A stretch of DNA of 64,000 nt from Henricia sp. BOLD:AAB3569 (taxonomy: Eukaryota; Echinodermata; Asteroidea; Spinulosida; Echinasteridae), in contig JBBELK010000293.1 of the NCBI GenBank assembly GCA_037783545.1, positions 558,001-622,000 of the forward strand. The letters run 5' to 3'. Both the position numbers and the translations under genes were made by a program. Below, piece after piece: positions 1 through 13,500 of the stretch. The notes under the pieces were generated by a model, which was not told the origin of the DNA, did no database searches, and saw only the letters and a list, made by a program, of their open reading frames with translations. The stretch's first letter is position 1. Each line of letters starts with the position of its first letter.

Positions 1-3000
1 CAAAAATCTGTAAAAATTCAACCGTTTGAGATACAAACTTTATTCTTTCGGCAATGGTCATGACTATCGAAGGTCTAAATTTCATACCAAGACATTGACC
101 TTGAATCTTGCTTCCTATTGGTCGAAATCGAGGCTGCCCTGTCATTCAAAACTGGTAGCAGATACCGAGATCGGGTCAAAAGTGTTAGTCTCAGGACCCC
201 TTGGGCATCACAAAAATACCAAAAGTTAGGTCGTCACACAAAAGAGCGCCCTCTAGCGGCAAGTTGAAAAATTGTCAAAACGCGTTTTTAAGAGATGTCT
301 GTGGCGAAGTTTTTGCAAATTGGCCCAAAATTGGTGCATATGTTCACTGAGGGTCAGTAAACATGCCCATACCTTCAAAAGTTTGATGACGTCACCAGGT
401 GTCAAATTACACTCGGTTGAACATGCGTTCTTCTAACGGCTATATCTAGAGAACGAAAAGACCGATGGGGGTAAAATTTTGTGTTTTAGGCTTGTTGTGA
501 CTTGCTCTAATGCATATTGTCAGCAAAGTTTGGTGGCGTTACGATGACGTCATCAAAAAAGCGCGCTTGTGCAGCATACATTAGCCAAGGTCGTTTGACT
601 TGGTGCAATGTGTATTATCAGCTAAATATTGTGACGTCACGATGACGTAATTAAATAAGAGTTCCTCAAGTATACATTAACCTAGGTTGTTTACTTCTTC
701 CATTGGTCGTATGACCTTGAAACCTAGCAGGTGACTGGACCTGGTCATTAACATGCATATGACATGCGTGATTTGTTGATTTATTATGAATTTTGGAATT
801 TTGTCACTGTGCATGTACATGTACATGTACGTATGTATTTGCATTGTACAAAGTGTACATGTAGTATTATACAGCATGCAGTTTTACATGCATACAAAAA
901 AAGAAAAGCGGAAAGCCATATGCTCTGTTATCAACAGACATACTTCTAGTTTTTTTTTAGCTTTTTTTATTCTTCCGTCAAAACCCCATAGACAAAGCGC
1001 ATGGTCTTTCGGCCTGGCAAAATGGTCACTTGCAAAGCTCGGATCATCATCAAACTTGGTCACAACAATCACCTCATAGTGAAGTACTGCACAAATGTGT
1101 TTACATCTTGATGACGTCACCAGGTGTCAGATTACAAGCGTTTGAAATATATGGCCTTCAATATTGAAACATCTGTAAAAATTCAACCGTTTGAGATACA
1201 AACTTTATTCCTTCGGCAATGTTCATGACTATCCAAGGTCTAACTTTCGTACACAGACATTGACCTTGAATCTTGCTTCCTATTGGTCGAAAACGAGGCT
1301 GGCTTGTCATTTAAAACTGGTAGCAGATACCAAGATGGAATCAACGGTGTTAGTCTCAAGACCCCTTGGGCATTCCAAAAATACCAAAAGTTAAGTCGTG
1401 ACGCGAAAGAGCGCCCTCTAGCGGCAAGTTGAAAAATGGCCAAAACGCGTTTTGAACAGATGTCTGTGGCGAAGTTTTTGCAAATTGGCCCAAAATTGGT
1501 GCATATGTTGACTGAGGGTCAGTGAACATGCCCATACCTTCAAAAGTTTGATGACGTTACCAGGTGTCAAATTACACTCAGTTGAACATGCGTTCTTATA
1601 ACGGTTATATCTAGAGAACGAAAAGGCTGATGGAGGTCAAATTGTGTGTTTTAGGTTTGTTGTGACTTGGTCTAATGCATATTAGCAGCAAAATTTGGTG
1701 GCGTAACGATGACGTCATCAAATAAGCCCGTTTGTGCAGCATACATTAGCCAAGGTCGTTCACTTCCTCTAATGGGCGTATGACCTTGAAACCTAGCAGG
1801 GACGTAGACTTGGTCATTAACATATAACATACCAAGTTACATTAGTGTGACGTCATTTGTTGATTTGTTATGAATTTTTGAATCTGGCAACCTATACCAC
1901 AGCATACACACAGTGCAGTATATACGAGTGTACATAAGCATGTACAATATGCATACATCTGCACTTCCCCCATATCCCATAGACAAAGCACACAGTCTGT
2001 CTCGCTGCTAGAAGGGTCGCTTGCAAAGCTTGGATCATTATCAAACTTGGTCACAATAAGGAACCCATAGTAAAGTACTATACCAAAGAGGTTACATCTT
2101 GATGACGTCACCAGGTGTCAGATTACTTGTGTCTGAAATTTAATGACTTAAACATTCAAAAATCTGTAAAAATTCAACCGTTTGAGATACAAACTTTATT
2201 CTTTCGGCAATGGTCATGACTATCGAAGGTCTAAATTTCATACCAAGACATTGACCTTGAATCTTGCTTCCTATTGGTCGAAATCGAGGCTGCCCTGTCA
2301 TTCAAAACTGGTAGCAGATACCGAGATCGGGTCAAAAGTGTTAGTCTCAGGACCCCTTGGGCATCACAAAAATACCAAAAGTTAGGTCGTCACACAAAAG
2401 AGCGCCCTCTAGCGGCAAGTTGAAAAATTGTCAAAACGCGTTTTTAAGAGATGTCTGTGGCGAAGTTTTTGCAAATTGGCCCAAAATTGGTGCATATGTT
2501 CACTGAGGGTCAGTAAACATGCCCATACCTTCAAAAGTTTGATGACGTCACCAGGTGTCAAATTACACTCGGTTGAACATGCGTTCTTCTAACGGCTATA
2601 TCTAGAGAACGAAAAGACCGATGGGGGTAAAATTTTGTGTTTTAGGCTTGTTGTGACTTGCTCTAATGCATATTGTCAGCAAAGTTTGGTGGCGTTACGA
2701 TGACGTCATCAAAAAAGCGCGCTTGTGCAGCATACATTAGCCAAGGTCGTTTGACTTGGTGCAATGTGTATTATCAGCTAAATATTGTGACGTCACGATG
2801 ACGTAATTAAATAAGAGTTCCTCAAGTATACATTAACCTAGGTTGTTTACTTCTTCCATTGGTCGTATGACCTTGAAACCTAGCAGGTGACTGGACCTGG
2901 TCATTAACATGCATATGACATGCGTGATTTGTTGATTTATTATGAATTTTGGAATTTTGTCACTGTGCATGTACATGTACATGTACGTATGTATTTGCAT

Positions 3001-3108
3001 TGTACAAAGTGTACATGTAGTATTATACAGCATGCAGTTTTACATGCATACAAAAAAAGAAAAGCGGAAAGCCATATGCTCTGTTATCAACAGACATACT
3101 TCTAGTTG
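1..3108. repeat. Tandem array of ~1.0-1.17 kb units (satellite-like)
   Basis: Three head-to-tail units are visible: 1-1165, 1166-2156 and 2157-3108. Units 1 and 3 appear identical over about 950 bp (offset 2156). Unit 2 is diverged and lacks a ~100-bp stretch. The array may extend left of the window. Each unit carries several TGACGTCA palindromes and one GCGCCCTCTAGCGGC box. Small reading frames recur with the repeat but do not look like genes. The array lies 3' of the last recognised exon of the minus-strand PARP14-like gene, so it may be in its next intron or its 3' flank. Confidence 0.88.
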
Positions 3109-3240
3109 TTTTTTGTTTTTGTTTGTTTTTGTTTTTTTTAGTTTTGTTTTTTAAATCATATGTTGTATATGTTGTATTTTGGAAGAATGTTTGTACTTTG
3201 TACCGTGTTGTTGAAGGCCAAATAAATAATAATAATAATA
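3109..3240 (+). repeat. LINE-like 3' tail ending in (AAT)n
   Basis: Directly after the tandem array comes a T-rich stretch, then a short segment ending in AATAAATAATAATAATAATAA. Such a tail is typical of 5'-truncated non-LTR retrotransposons. No coding part is visible, so the family is not named. Confidence 0.4.
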
Positions 3241-3590
3241 ATTATTTATTTCTGGTATTCATACCAAGGATTCCTCAATAGTGCTTATTGCACTGTCACT
3301 CGCAAGCGTGAGGAAACCCATGAAGAATTAGAATTAGAAATGGCAAGAGACACCGGGAAATCCCCTTGCTCTTTACAAAAGAATGCTCTGGGATCTTTAG
3401 AGTGCGTTACCATTACCTTAAACACACTGGACTGATGGCTTTACATCCATTTCGAAGGATGGAGCAAGTATGGTCGAGTGCCTTGCCCAAGGGCACAGGT
3501 ACCGCAGCCGGATTCAAACCCGTAACACCAAGTTTTCACCCATGATTGCGAGTCAATGACCCAAACCATTCTGCCACGGTACTGTTTATA
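3241..3590 (-). repeat. tRNA-derived SINE, minus strand
   Basis: Read on the minus strand, it has an A-box-like segment (TGGCAGAATGGTTTGG, about 3561-3576) and a B-box-like segment (GGGTTTGAATCC, about 3510-3522). The body contains the CCCTTGGGCAAGGCACT motif seen in many deuterostome SINEs, and it ends in an (ATT)n tail at the low-coordinate side. It abuts the preceding LINE-like tail tail-to-tail. The A/B-box spacing supports tRNA ancestry; it is not a functional tRNA gene. Confidence 0.75.
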
Positions 3591-4071
3591 TTTTTTGAAA
3601 TAAAACCAGGGGTAGATTCTTAAGATTTTAACACGTGCCACGTCGTTAATTTTGTGCATATTGTATGGCCAATCGAATTGTCTACATGACAGTTTTTGTT
3701 ATATAATGTGAATTTCACATGAACTAAATACATGTATCATGAATTTACAAAACACCACGGCAAGTGGTTGTACAAGTAGAATTATATATTACCTGTGCTG
3801 CATTTTAGTGACATATTTGGTGAAAACCAGAAAATTTAGAAACATGTTGCGTTGGTTCTCCAAAACAATCGCGGACGTTTTAGGGAGGTTTAACAAAGAA
3901 CAATATCGTCCGCGACTGCCAAGCGAATGTCCTCAATTCGCTCCTGTACAAAACCAACGAGAGTAAGAAAAAGAAAAAAAATATGTCCAAACAAAAGAGG
4001 AACAAAGGGACGTCCGCGGTATGTGGATTCGCACCTATATGCATGCGCTCTGTGTGTTTTCATTTTCTTAC
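3591..4071 (-). other. Downstream flank or intron of PARP14-like gene, possible short terminal exon
   Basis: A long pyrimidine tract followed by TTTTGTACAG on the minus strand makes a good splice acceptor, with an exon starting at 3943. Joined in phase with the 4072 donor it would add two residues and stop at 3935-3933, giving a protein that ends just after the macro domain. Read in the other phase it is open for 17 residues but cannot be joined. Either the gene ends here, without a PARP catalytic domain, or it continues left of the window. Confidence 0.3.
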
Positions 4072-4566
4072 CAGCAAAATCAACATCAGTGCCCGTCATC
4101 ATGTCATGCACTTGGAACTGGCTGAAACGACTCATCACCGCTTGCTTGAACACACTGCATGTCAGCTGGTCATTGTTGGTCAAATCAATTTGGGTCACGT
4201 TAGTGCTGGTACGCATTTGGCAAAATTCAGCTACTGCATCTAAAATGCATTTTACAGCAAGATCAATCGGGAAACCATACATTCCAGTACTGATCGCCGG
4301 AATTGCGATGGAATGGAACTTCTGCTTGTTTGCCTCCTTTAGGCAGGCCAAGATGGCCTGGTACAGAAGTTGTTCTTCATGAGATGGTTCATAATCTGTT
4401 GCGGCTGCCATTTTTTCCTTCAAATGTGGCCATTTTGGTCCGGCAACGTGGATGACTTTTTTGCAGGGCAATCTGCCACTCGTAGTGCTAACAGGTTCTG
4501 CCTCGTACAGTTTACGCCCCAAGCGTCTCAAAATCTGGTCACACTCCGTCTGGATATCTTGCCCTC
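4072..4566 (-). CDS. PARP14-like: PARP14-like exon 11 (macro domain, second half)
   Basis: The acceptor TTGTTTCAG joins in phase 1 and continues the macro domain: GGQDIQTECDQI, LPCKKVIHVAGPKW, then the phosphate-binding loop IPAISTGMYGFP. After the fold (QIDLTNNDQLTCSVFKQAV) there is a short tail, and a donor GCTG/GTAAGA at 4072/4071. The open frame runs on into the intron, but that part has no domain similarity. Confidence 0.85.
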
Positions 4567-7500
4567 CTGAAACAATATAAACAAATGTAAAAATATTCAT
4601 ATCCAATAACTATATAGGGTCAGTCCATGTCAAATCACCCAAAAGATTTTACATTTTAAACCTGATCCTCTCGGATTTTGGTGAAACTTAGTAGGCCTAT
4701 ACTTGTTGATTGGGATACCACAGCACCAAATATCAAAATTTAGATCAATCGGACCAGTGGTTCCGGAGATACGGCCCCCAGAATTTTGGAATTTTTGGCT
4801 AAACATGGGCTGCACTTCAAGAATGTGAGCCAACTCAACTATGTGAGCAAAGTCAACCGTTGACCAACTTGACTGATCAGCCAACCCGCCTTCTATAGCA
4901 AGAATAACTCGGCCGTGTACCATTTTGACCGCCCGTTTTTCGGAAACCATCGAATACCTAAATATTTTGGTTTCGCAAGTTAGTCCAAAAGTGTCAACTA
5001 GCCACTGAGACATGGTCAAACAGGTTTCGCAAGTTAGTCCAAAAGTGTCAACTAGCCACTAAGACCTGGTCAAACAGGTTTCATTTATTTTTGTCATGCA
5101 CCTTTAATCTGACACCCATGCTAGTATTTTTGAACAAAAACATGCAAATTTATTTACATGTGTCCGAGTGAATTGATTCATACAATTATGATATAACAAC
5201 CTACCCCGGTAATAAGTATTATGAAGAAAACTTTGATAAATGTACTTACAAATCAACATGTGACATTGAAAGCATCAAATGTTCAAAGAAATGCAAATCA
5301 AACCACGTTTTTTTGCCTTAAACTTTCAATTCCAAAATACTTCCAAAATTTTGGGTGCCGTATCTCCGGAACCACTGGTCCGATTGATCTAAATTTTGAT
5401 ATTTGGTACAAGTATGTACCAAGTTTCACCAAAATCCGAGAGGGTCGGGTTTAACCCATTTGGTGATTTGACATGGAATGACTCTATATCAATCCAATCT
5501 AAACAAACAATTTCTATAAAACTTCTTGTTCCTATAGTTAGTCTACATTGTATTTAATTTTGTATGTCATAGACTAAAAAAAAACACGGTTGTTCAATTC
5601 AATGATTAGAACAGAAGTTTGTTGAATACAGAGAACTTGTGGATAGCAAGGCATTGATCAACAATTACTTTGGAATCACTTTAGAGACGTTGTAGAGGTC
5701 TTAGTGGAACTGTTTGAACAAAGTGATTCCCATAGCAATAAAATGTGACATTTCTTGTTTCTGGGAGAATATTGTAGATGAGGGCTCTCAGAAAGCAGAT
5801 TTTGTTGGGTTTTACCGTAAATCTGTGGGATGAGAGTACCTCATCCATTGGATGGAGCCGCAGGTGCAGTCAGTCTTGCCACAAGGTGTTCATAAATAAG
5901 CTACATCTATCGGCCTCCTGGATCTTTCGGTCAGAGCATGATTTGCAGTTTCTTTTTCAGTATCATATAGTTCTGTTCAAATTTAAGCAGGCAGTGTAAA
6001 GACGAAATTGTCTTGACCATATGCAATGAATACATACCAGCATTGAGAACTGCCGCCGCCAACCCACCAACATGCTTAAGCTCAATGTTTGCAGCATTGA
6101 CGATGCAGTCAACAGTCTGCTTGGTCAAGTTGCCCTGTATGACTCTCAGAGTGTGGCCAGTTGGTAGAACAAACTTGCCTAGCACCTCCGTAGCCACTGC
6201 GTGGGGTCTCGCACTGCGCCTCGAGGCGTCGTCGTCGTCTTCATCGTCGCTTTGCTCATCAAGCCCACTCTCCCAGATGACGCACTCCAACTCCTTTGCA
6301 GTGGATTCCAGGAACTTCTTCCCTTTATCGTCGTGAAGGAGCTGCGCCATGCCAGTCATAGAGACGGAGTACTGCTGTTCCTTAACGCTCCCGACAAGTT
6401 TGCTGATGACCTGGCTTGTGCTGTCCACACCTTCTTGGTTTCCCTGGATATCGAAGCCCTTGTTGCCGCCCCTCATTTGTGATTTGATCGAGACATGGTT
6501 TTTGGTATGTTGTGCAATCAGATCTGTTAGGTCTTTTTCACAGAAATTTCTGATGAGGATCATTGTGTATTTCTTAGCAGGCACATGTTTTAGCAGAATG
6601 ACATTGTCTCTCAGGAATTCCACGATTTTCTGCTTTTTCTCCTCCAAAGCAGTCTTGAATCCAGCGAGTTCAATTCTTCCTGGAGATCAAACAAGCCAAA
6701 ATACAACACAAATTGCAATACGTTTGCAATAATTGTTTGGAAAATATTGGAAACCTTGTATATAAAGAATATAAAACAGAGAAAAGCAGAGATTTGGCAA
6801 ACAAAACATTTTTCTTAAAACAAAAGGCATTTTGAAAAATTCCAAATAAAAGACAAATGTTTGTGACTCGGTCAAGTTGCGTCATGTTTTAAAGAACCTA
6901 TTTGCAATTACTCAAAGTTGGAAAGTTGAGTTAAGGCACCAAAAACTGACCCACAGACATACGGGTCACAGATTTCAATCATTACAACTTTGTCCAAAGG
7001 GGCACAAAAAGTACAGATTTATGTTAAATTGATAACATAAGAATGGCAAAAAATCAATGGCAAAAACAATTTACCCGCTTGACTGACGAGCTCCACCTGT
7101 ACAAATTTCTGCTTGTTGATGTCATCAAAAAGCTTCATCCCCTCTGGTTTCTGCAGAACAGATATAGATGCTTGACCTTTCACTTGGATTTCGGTCTCAG
7201 TAATTTCTTGACCTATGTAAGCCCTTGCCTTGGTTACATCGACCTTTTTAGCTCCATAGATCATGATCCTATCATCCTGAGTCACACTGCACATAGCTAG
7301 AATGCTCTGTGATCCCAAGATCTCGTGAATTTTATCCGAGACATTTCGTATAAACAGTGCCTTGTTCTTTCCTGTTTTGATCTGTACTTGCTCCAAATTG
7401 TCCACCTCCCTTCGCATAAACAGCTCTGCTTCTTGGACGTTCTTTCGAGGCCCCTCAAGAAGGAGTCCTTTTTTACCGGCAGAAGCTTGAATGGTGAGCT

Positions 7501-10500
7501 TCAGGTCAGGGAAGTCTTTCTCCATTTTGTCTTTGATACCACAGAGAATAACTTGTTGAAGCTTCTGGGGTTGCAAGGGTACATCTTGTTTTATCTGTTG
7601 GGCATCATGTTTTGCCTTGGCTCTCAAATCTCGGAAAATTTTGTTGATATCATCCGACCCTTTGTTGACATCTCCCTGCTCTCCAGCCAGATGTACTGTG
7701 TGAAGTTGGGCGTCTTCTTCGATGGAGTATCCCCTGCTGTCAAGCTGTTTTATCTTGTCGATGACTTCTTTCCAGAATGGTGGCGGAATTAGAACTTTTG
7801 CTGACTTGCAGCATCCTAAGAAATCTTTCAGGACTTTCTGTGAATTCTCAGGCCACTTGAGCCAAGATGACTGGCGTTGCGGATCTTCAAGTGGCTCTAG
7901 TCTTGCGGAGGATTTGTCGCCCTCATCCGGCCAATGCAGAACAGCATGAACTTTCTTCAGCTCATTCACAAGCTTGGCTTTGGTGTTTTTCCCTTTTCCA
8001 AAGATGAACTCCATGGTCTTCGCCGGCACTTGAACCAAGACTGGTTTTGGAATGTGTGGCGTTGGAGCATCTAGTGGACTTGGGCGTCCAAAGTTGCTGT
8101 GATACTCCTTAACTGATAGAAGTTGGCCCTGAAGTTTGTGTAGTTTGCCTGTTGCCAACACATTACCAACAACTATACGGAGGGAAAACAAATCAGTACA
8201 AAATTGTCACCATCATTTTAATTTTAGGAGGCTGGGGTAGCTGACAACTGAAAAGTTTCAGTGCATTTACAGCAGGGCTGTAGTGGAGTCCCCACTTTCC
8301 GAGTCTTTGGTGTCCGAGTCCTTGGTGTCCGAGTCCTTGAGACTGAGTCCAGCAAATATCCTAGTCCTCAGCAAGGCGAGTCCGAGTCCCGAGTCCTTAT
8401 TTCAATTTCAAGTGCAAGTGCAAGTGCAAATGTTCGTGCCTGTAATATTTAGCAACTCGTAAGTTTGCTTTAGGCCGAGAAAAATGTTTCTTTGGGAGGC
8501 GAGATACATTTTGAGTACTCAAAATTATTTTAAGTGGTAGAAATGATTTATTTTACTTTCATAGATTTTTATCAAATACTTTCGGCCCAAAAATAATTAT
8601 TTTTGACACTTCAAATAATTTTCGGCGCCTGTGTTTATCCTTTTTGTAAAATATTGTATATTTATTTTTTTCACTGGACTTGGATGGACTCGGCCAAAAT
8701 CTCCGAGTCCTTATTGCCCGAGTCCTGACTGGCCGAGTCCGAGTCCAAGTAAATTGGGACTCGAGTCCGGACTCGAGTCCTACAGCGTTGATTTACAGCT
8801 CTCTCACTTGCAAGATGAAACTTTTTACAGATTCATGCAATAAGGGCACAAATCTAAAGGATAACGTTGTTAAACTAGCCTGCAGAACTTTTAAAGACAT
8901 ATGCATCAATGCTTACATAAAAAAGTGACTTGGAATATTGTAGTTCAGTTTGGAGTGGAACTTCGAAACGTAACATTAGACTTTTGGAGGGTGTCCAAAG
9001 ACGAGCCACTAAATTCATTTCTAATCGTCCTCAGGAAGACTATAAAACACGGTTAGAATAATATTTTACCACTCATTCAGAAGAGAAATTTGTGATTTAA
9101 TCCTATTTTTTAAATGTAGAATTGGTCAAATTGATATGTGTTTTGATAGTCATGTACGTCCCACAAGTCTTTTTATTTTCAGCGGATTGTCCCTATTTGG
9201 AATCAGCTTCCCCTGTCGGCTATATCCAATGTTTCCTTATCAGCATTCAAGACCTGCCTGATTAAATTTTATAAGGAAAAGTTTGTGTCTAGCTACTCGG
9301 CGGATGATGTTTGCACGTGGTGTCGCATTGCCATTGCCTTAGTTGTCGTATGTAATTGTCTGTCCCGCCTGAATTCCCCCCCTCCCTCCCCTTTTTTTTT
9401 TTTTTTTTTAAACTGAGGTAGGGGTATTAGAGGACAATCTTTGTGGTAGGACGGCCTTGTAGAGGTGCTGGTGACCTGTTCCTCCTTGCCACGCACTGGC
9501 TTGGTATTTTCTTCTTCTTTTTAAAATATTTTATGTATATTTTAATTTCTACATTAGTATATTTTTATTAGCATTTTCTGTATTTTTTATGCCAGTGCAA
9601 AGTGTAGTAAAATAAATAATAAATAAATAAAACTTAATACCGCTTTTGTGTTAGGTGAATGGTAAACAAATTGTGTTCGCAAACATTTTTTTTAAACCAC
9701 CAAGTTTTTTTTTTAAAGGAGCTGCCCATTTTTCCCATGGATTTTAAAATATTGATACCATATCATTTGTCATATTATTCTCATTTCTATTCTGAAATTT
9801 CGTGTGATTAATCTGTATATTTTCAAGGATATCATCAACAAACCACCGATGTTTCGTAAACTAAATTATTTGTTGAATAAAGCAGTGCAGTGATTACACC
9901 AACTTTTTTTGCTTCCACATCTAAATTAGAGTTTTCAATTTTTTTTGGTTTTTTTCCCATGGATAGTATTTTGGGGAGGCATTTTATGTGCTTGCTAGGT
10001 TAAAACGAAATCCATTTTCTAGAAAAATCTTAACACACTCATGAGTTTAGTGTATATGACAATTGTGCTGTATACCTGTCCAATCTTCAAAGTAAACCAC
10101 AGCCTGGCCGTCTGCCGGTCCTGGCTCAACCTCTCTGACACCACCACCACCGCTTCTTGTGTTGTTGTCAAAATACAACTCTATCAGGTCCAACGATATA
10201 CCAGATGAAAATCCTTTTAATAAAAATGAAAAAGCAACGTGGATGTTAATGTTTTCCACATACATTTTATATTTAGTGTTCTCTACTGGTCGTTATTTTA
10301 GACTGGAATCCCATCCAGGGGGAGTAGCAATGTTCCTAGTCACTCCGATTCATGGAAACTACTGACATGTTTGGGAAAGCCAACAAACCACTAGGGGTAA
10401 GCCTGCGTTGGACTAGCATCCCATCCAGGGGGCGTAGCAATGCTCCTCGTCACTCCATTAGCCTCTGTCACACACTCAAGCGTGACCGACTAAAGCGGAC

Positions 10501-13500
10501 AATTGTCAACATGGCGGCCAAACACAAACGCTAAACCCTTTGTTCCATTCGCCATATTGACATTTGTCCGCTCTCGGTCCTCAATGCGCAAGCGCACTGG
10601 TCACGCTTGAGTGATATGACATAGGCTAATGTCATGGAAACTAACAACCTGTTGGAAAAACCCAACTAACTGCTGGGAGGTAAACCTGCGATGGACTGCC
10701 ATCCTATCCAGTGGGAGTCGCAATGCTCCCAGTCACTCCATGACATGGAGTGGAGTACCGGCTTTATAAGCCAGCAGGCTTGTGAAACGACTATCGTTGC
10801 TTTGTCTTGCAGGGCCAATTTCATAGAGCCACTTGAGCGCAAGCAGTAACAGCATGCTTACTGTAGCACAACTATTGTTGCGTCATTACGTTTGGCTCTG
10901 CAGTTAAAGGGACACACCGGCTTTGTTGGGCTCGAAATAGACCCATACATTATTCTGAAGCGCTATCCAGAGTAAATTAGATATATCTTGAAAAGACGCC
11001 ATCAAATTTGGCCGTTTTTGAGCATTTTTCAAAAATTCAAGGTCACGTGACTTTTCGGAACCAGATTCTGGTTCCGAAAAGTCACATGGTCTTGAGAGTT
11101 AGTTGTGTCCAGCCGCATGAATGTTTTCTACTGCACCAAATTCAACTCTGATTTACCCCCAATATTTATAAGATATTGACAAAAGAGACTATTTATACAG
11201 GTATGAAACAAAGTTGAACATATGTCTGAGAACGGGAGCGAGCGCGTGCTACGGCAGGCTACCGTGGAGTGTAGGATATTTGCCCCGCGCAGCACGGCAA
11301 ATAGCCCGAGTCCACACACGGCCGGGTGTGTTGCTTCGGTACGGTGTACGTTTGTGAAGACAAAACATGATGTCAACTCCCGGCAAAAGAAAACGGAAAT
11401 TCCTATTCGGTCGTCCGGGCTGTCCAGTGAAATCGTGAGCAGAAAATTGGAGATATCCTGAGTAGGAGAAGAGCGAATCGTTTGTGACAAAGTCGTGAGG
11501 CTCGCGCGTAGTTGCAACGGCTGGTAAAGCGTATAACCCGTCTTTTGACCGTTTTTGTTAATTTTGCACTTATTTAGTAAATTACAGGATATTTTGATGA
11601 TATTTTTTCACAACGACCATCAAAAAAGTATTGTCAATGCTGCTACATCTCTAAATCATGTAAACAGTAGGCCGGTGTGTACCTTTAAGGCACATTTTAC
11701 ATCTGTAAAATAGCAGTTAAGAGAAAGTAGGTTTATACAAACCATGAGCTTCAGTACCAATTATTACCCATGAGTAATTGACCAGTTATAAGTGGTTGAG
11801 TGAATTCATAATAAGGCCACAAAGAGGGCGTTTAAAAAAAAAAAGGTAATCCAACTTTGAAGTTGTTTTGACCAGACTATACATTTGCCAGTAAAAGCAT
11901 GGTAGATATGTGCTTTCCAGTGATACCTTTGCCCCTTTCCTTGGGTCACGCATCACTGCATTCACAGAGCATCAGTGTCTTGACATTGAGGTACAAAATG
12001 TGAGTTGGTTCACTTTCATGTTAAACAAAATCGAACAGAATTGACACACAAAATTGATGAAAAACGACAATCTTATTCAGTGATTAGATTTTTATTCATT
12101 CACACTTTCCAACACAAGTATCCGTTTTTGTTTTATTCACCACCACCCTCTATGGCTGCGTTCGGGCGTGCAGTTCTCGTTACTCGGGAGTAATGCGTGC
12201 GCATTGCACTCGGGTCATGTCACGCGAACGGCAAGTCCGCAGTCCGCGTGCGCGAATGGCAATCAGTGAAGATGGCCGTCTCTTGCCATCACTGCACAAA
12301 AAAATGCCGTTGCATTGCTCACAAGAAACTGAGGAAATACAGGCCGTAAGTCGTGAGAACCTTTGATGCCATCTAAAACAAACCTTAGTGAGTTATTGTT
12401 TCAGTTATTGAGTTGACTCGTTGAGCAAATTCACCAAAAATCCCACCCATATTCCACCATCTTCGTACAAATCACATGACACTTGACAGGAGTACGAGCA
12501 CACTCCCCATTTGTTGGGGAGTAGTGAGAACATACTCTCTCAGTGTCGTTATTCTTGCCGTTCACGCGCGCAGGAGTATAACTCGTGTTAACACGAGTAC
12601 ACGCCCGAACGCAGCCCAAGTGTCCACCTCCTCTCTCCAAACAAAGTTTTCACAACGCCACTGCACAACATGCAGGATCTGCATGACAGGATTCAGCAAA
12701 TGTAGACAGTTTGCGAGAGGATCCAGACACCGTAAGATGAGCTGTGAAAAACATGAGTACTAGAAAAGTAATAGATTAATCATTGGAAAGCACGCATCTT
12801 CTGCAACCATGCTTTTTACTGGCAAACTTATAGTCTGGTCAAAACAACCTTTTTAAAGTTGGATTACCTTTTTTTTTAACACCCTGTAGAATAAAAGTAC
12901 TGATCAATTTGAGAAAAATATTTATTTCATGACGTGTTAGTTCTGTGCGTACCTTGGACTAGAATGCAGTCCGACTCGTGAACCCTCTCTGCTGTCAAAT
13001 TGATTTTTTGTATCTTCTTTGAACAGATTTTGTCGATGACCTTGTCTGTATGTAGAAATCATTCACATCAGAAAAACAATCAGAATTGATGCGGCACTTT
13101 ATTGGTGGCCATGAGGCTAAATTGTTTAAAGGGCCTGTGACATGCTAAACAACTTTGTGCCTAAGCTTTGCTTCATAATGACGGATTACTTGTTCAGCAA
13201 GACATACTATTGTTCGTTTGAATGTAAAATCAATAAAAGGTAGCCTTTTTCAACTTTGAAGATTTCACTGCAATAAATTACAGACAGAGGGCGCTGTTTT
13301 GAGTGCATCACATAAGGAAGACAGAAGGGAAAAGTTAAGAAAAAACATAAGACTTCAAGTTGGACTTGTGGCAAATTGCTGCAGTTTATACCCCCAGTTG
13401 TGTCATGGCTTACAGCAGGCAACATGTAAAACAAACTCAAACAGCCATGGATTACAAAAGTTTCAGGAAAATTGAGAAAAAAGTGGAATATTTTGTGCAC

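Noticed and set aside
26-3154. Small open frames repeated in the tandem array (such as 26-229, 1191-1394, 2182-2385)
   Set aside because: They recur only because the DNA repeats, show no domain, and are not conserved in frame in the diverged unit.
3510-3576. tRNA-like A and B boxes
   Set aside because: They are SINE promoters: no acceptor stem or cloverleaf can be drawn. The same holds at 37227, 45744 and 52450.
12005-12763. Open frames at 12005-12193 and 12476-12763
   Set aside because: They lie in nested non-autonomous inverted-repeat elements and match no domain.
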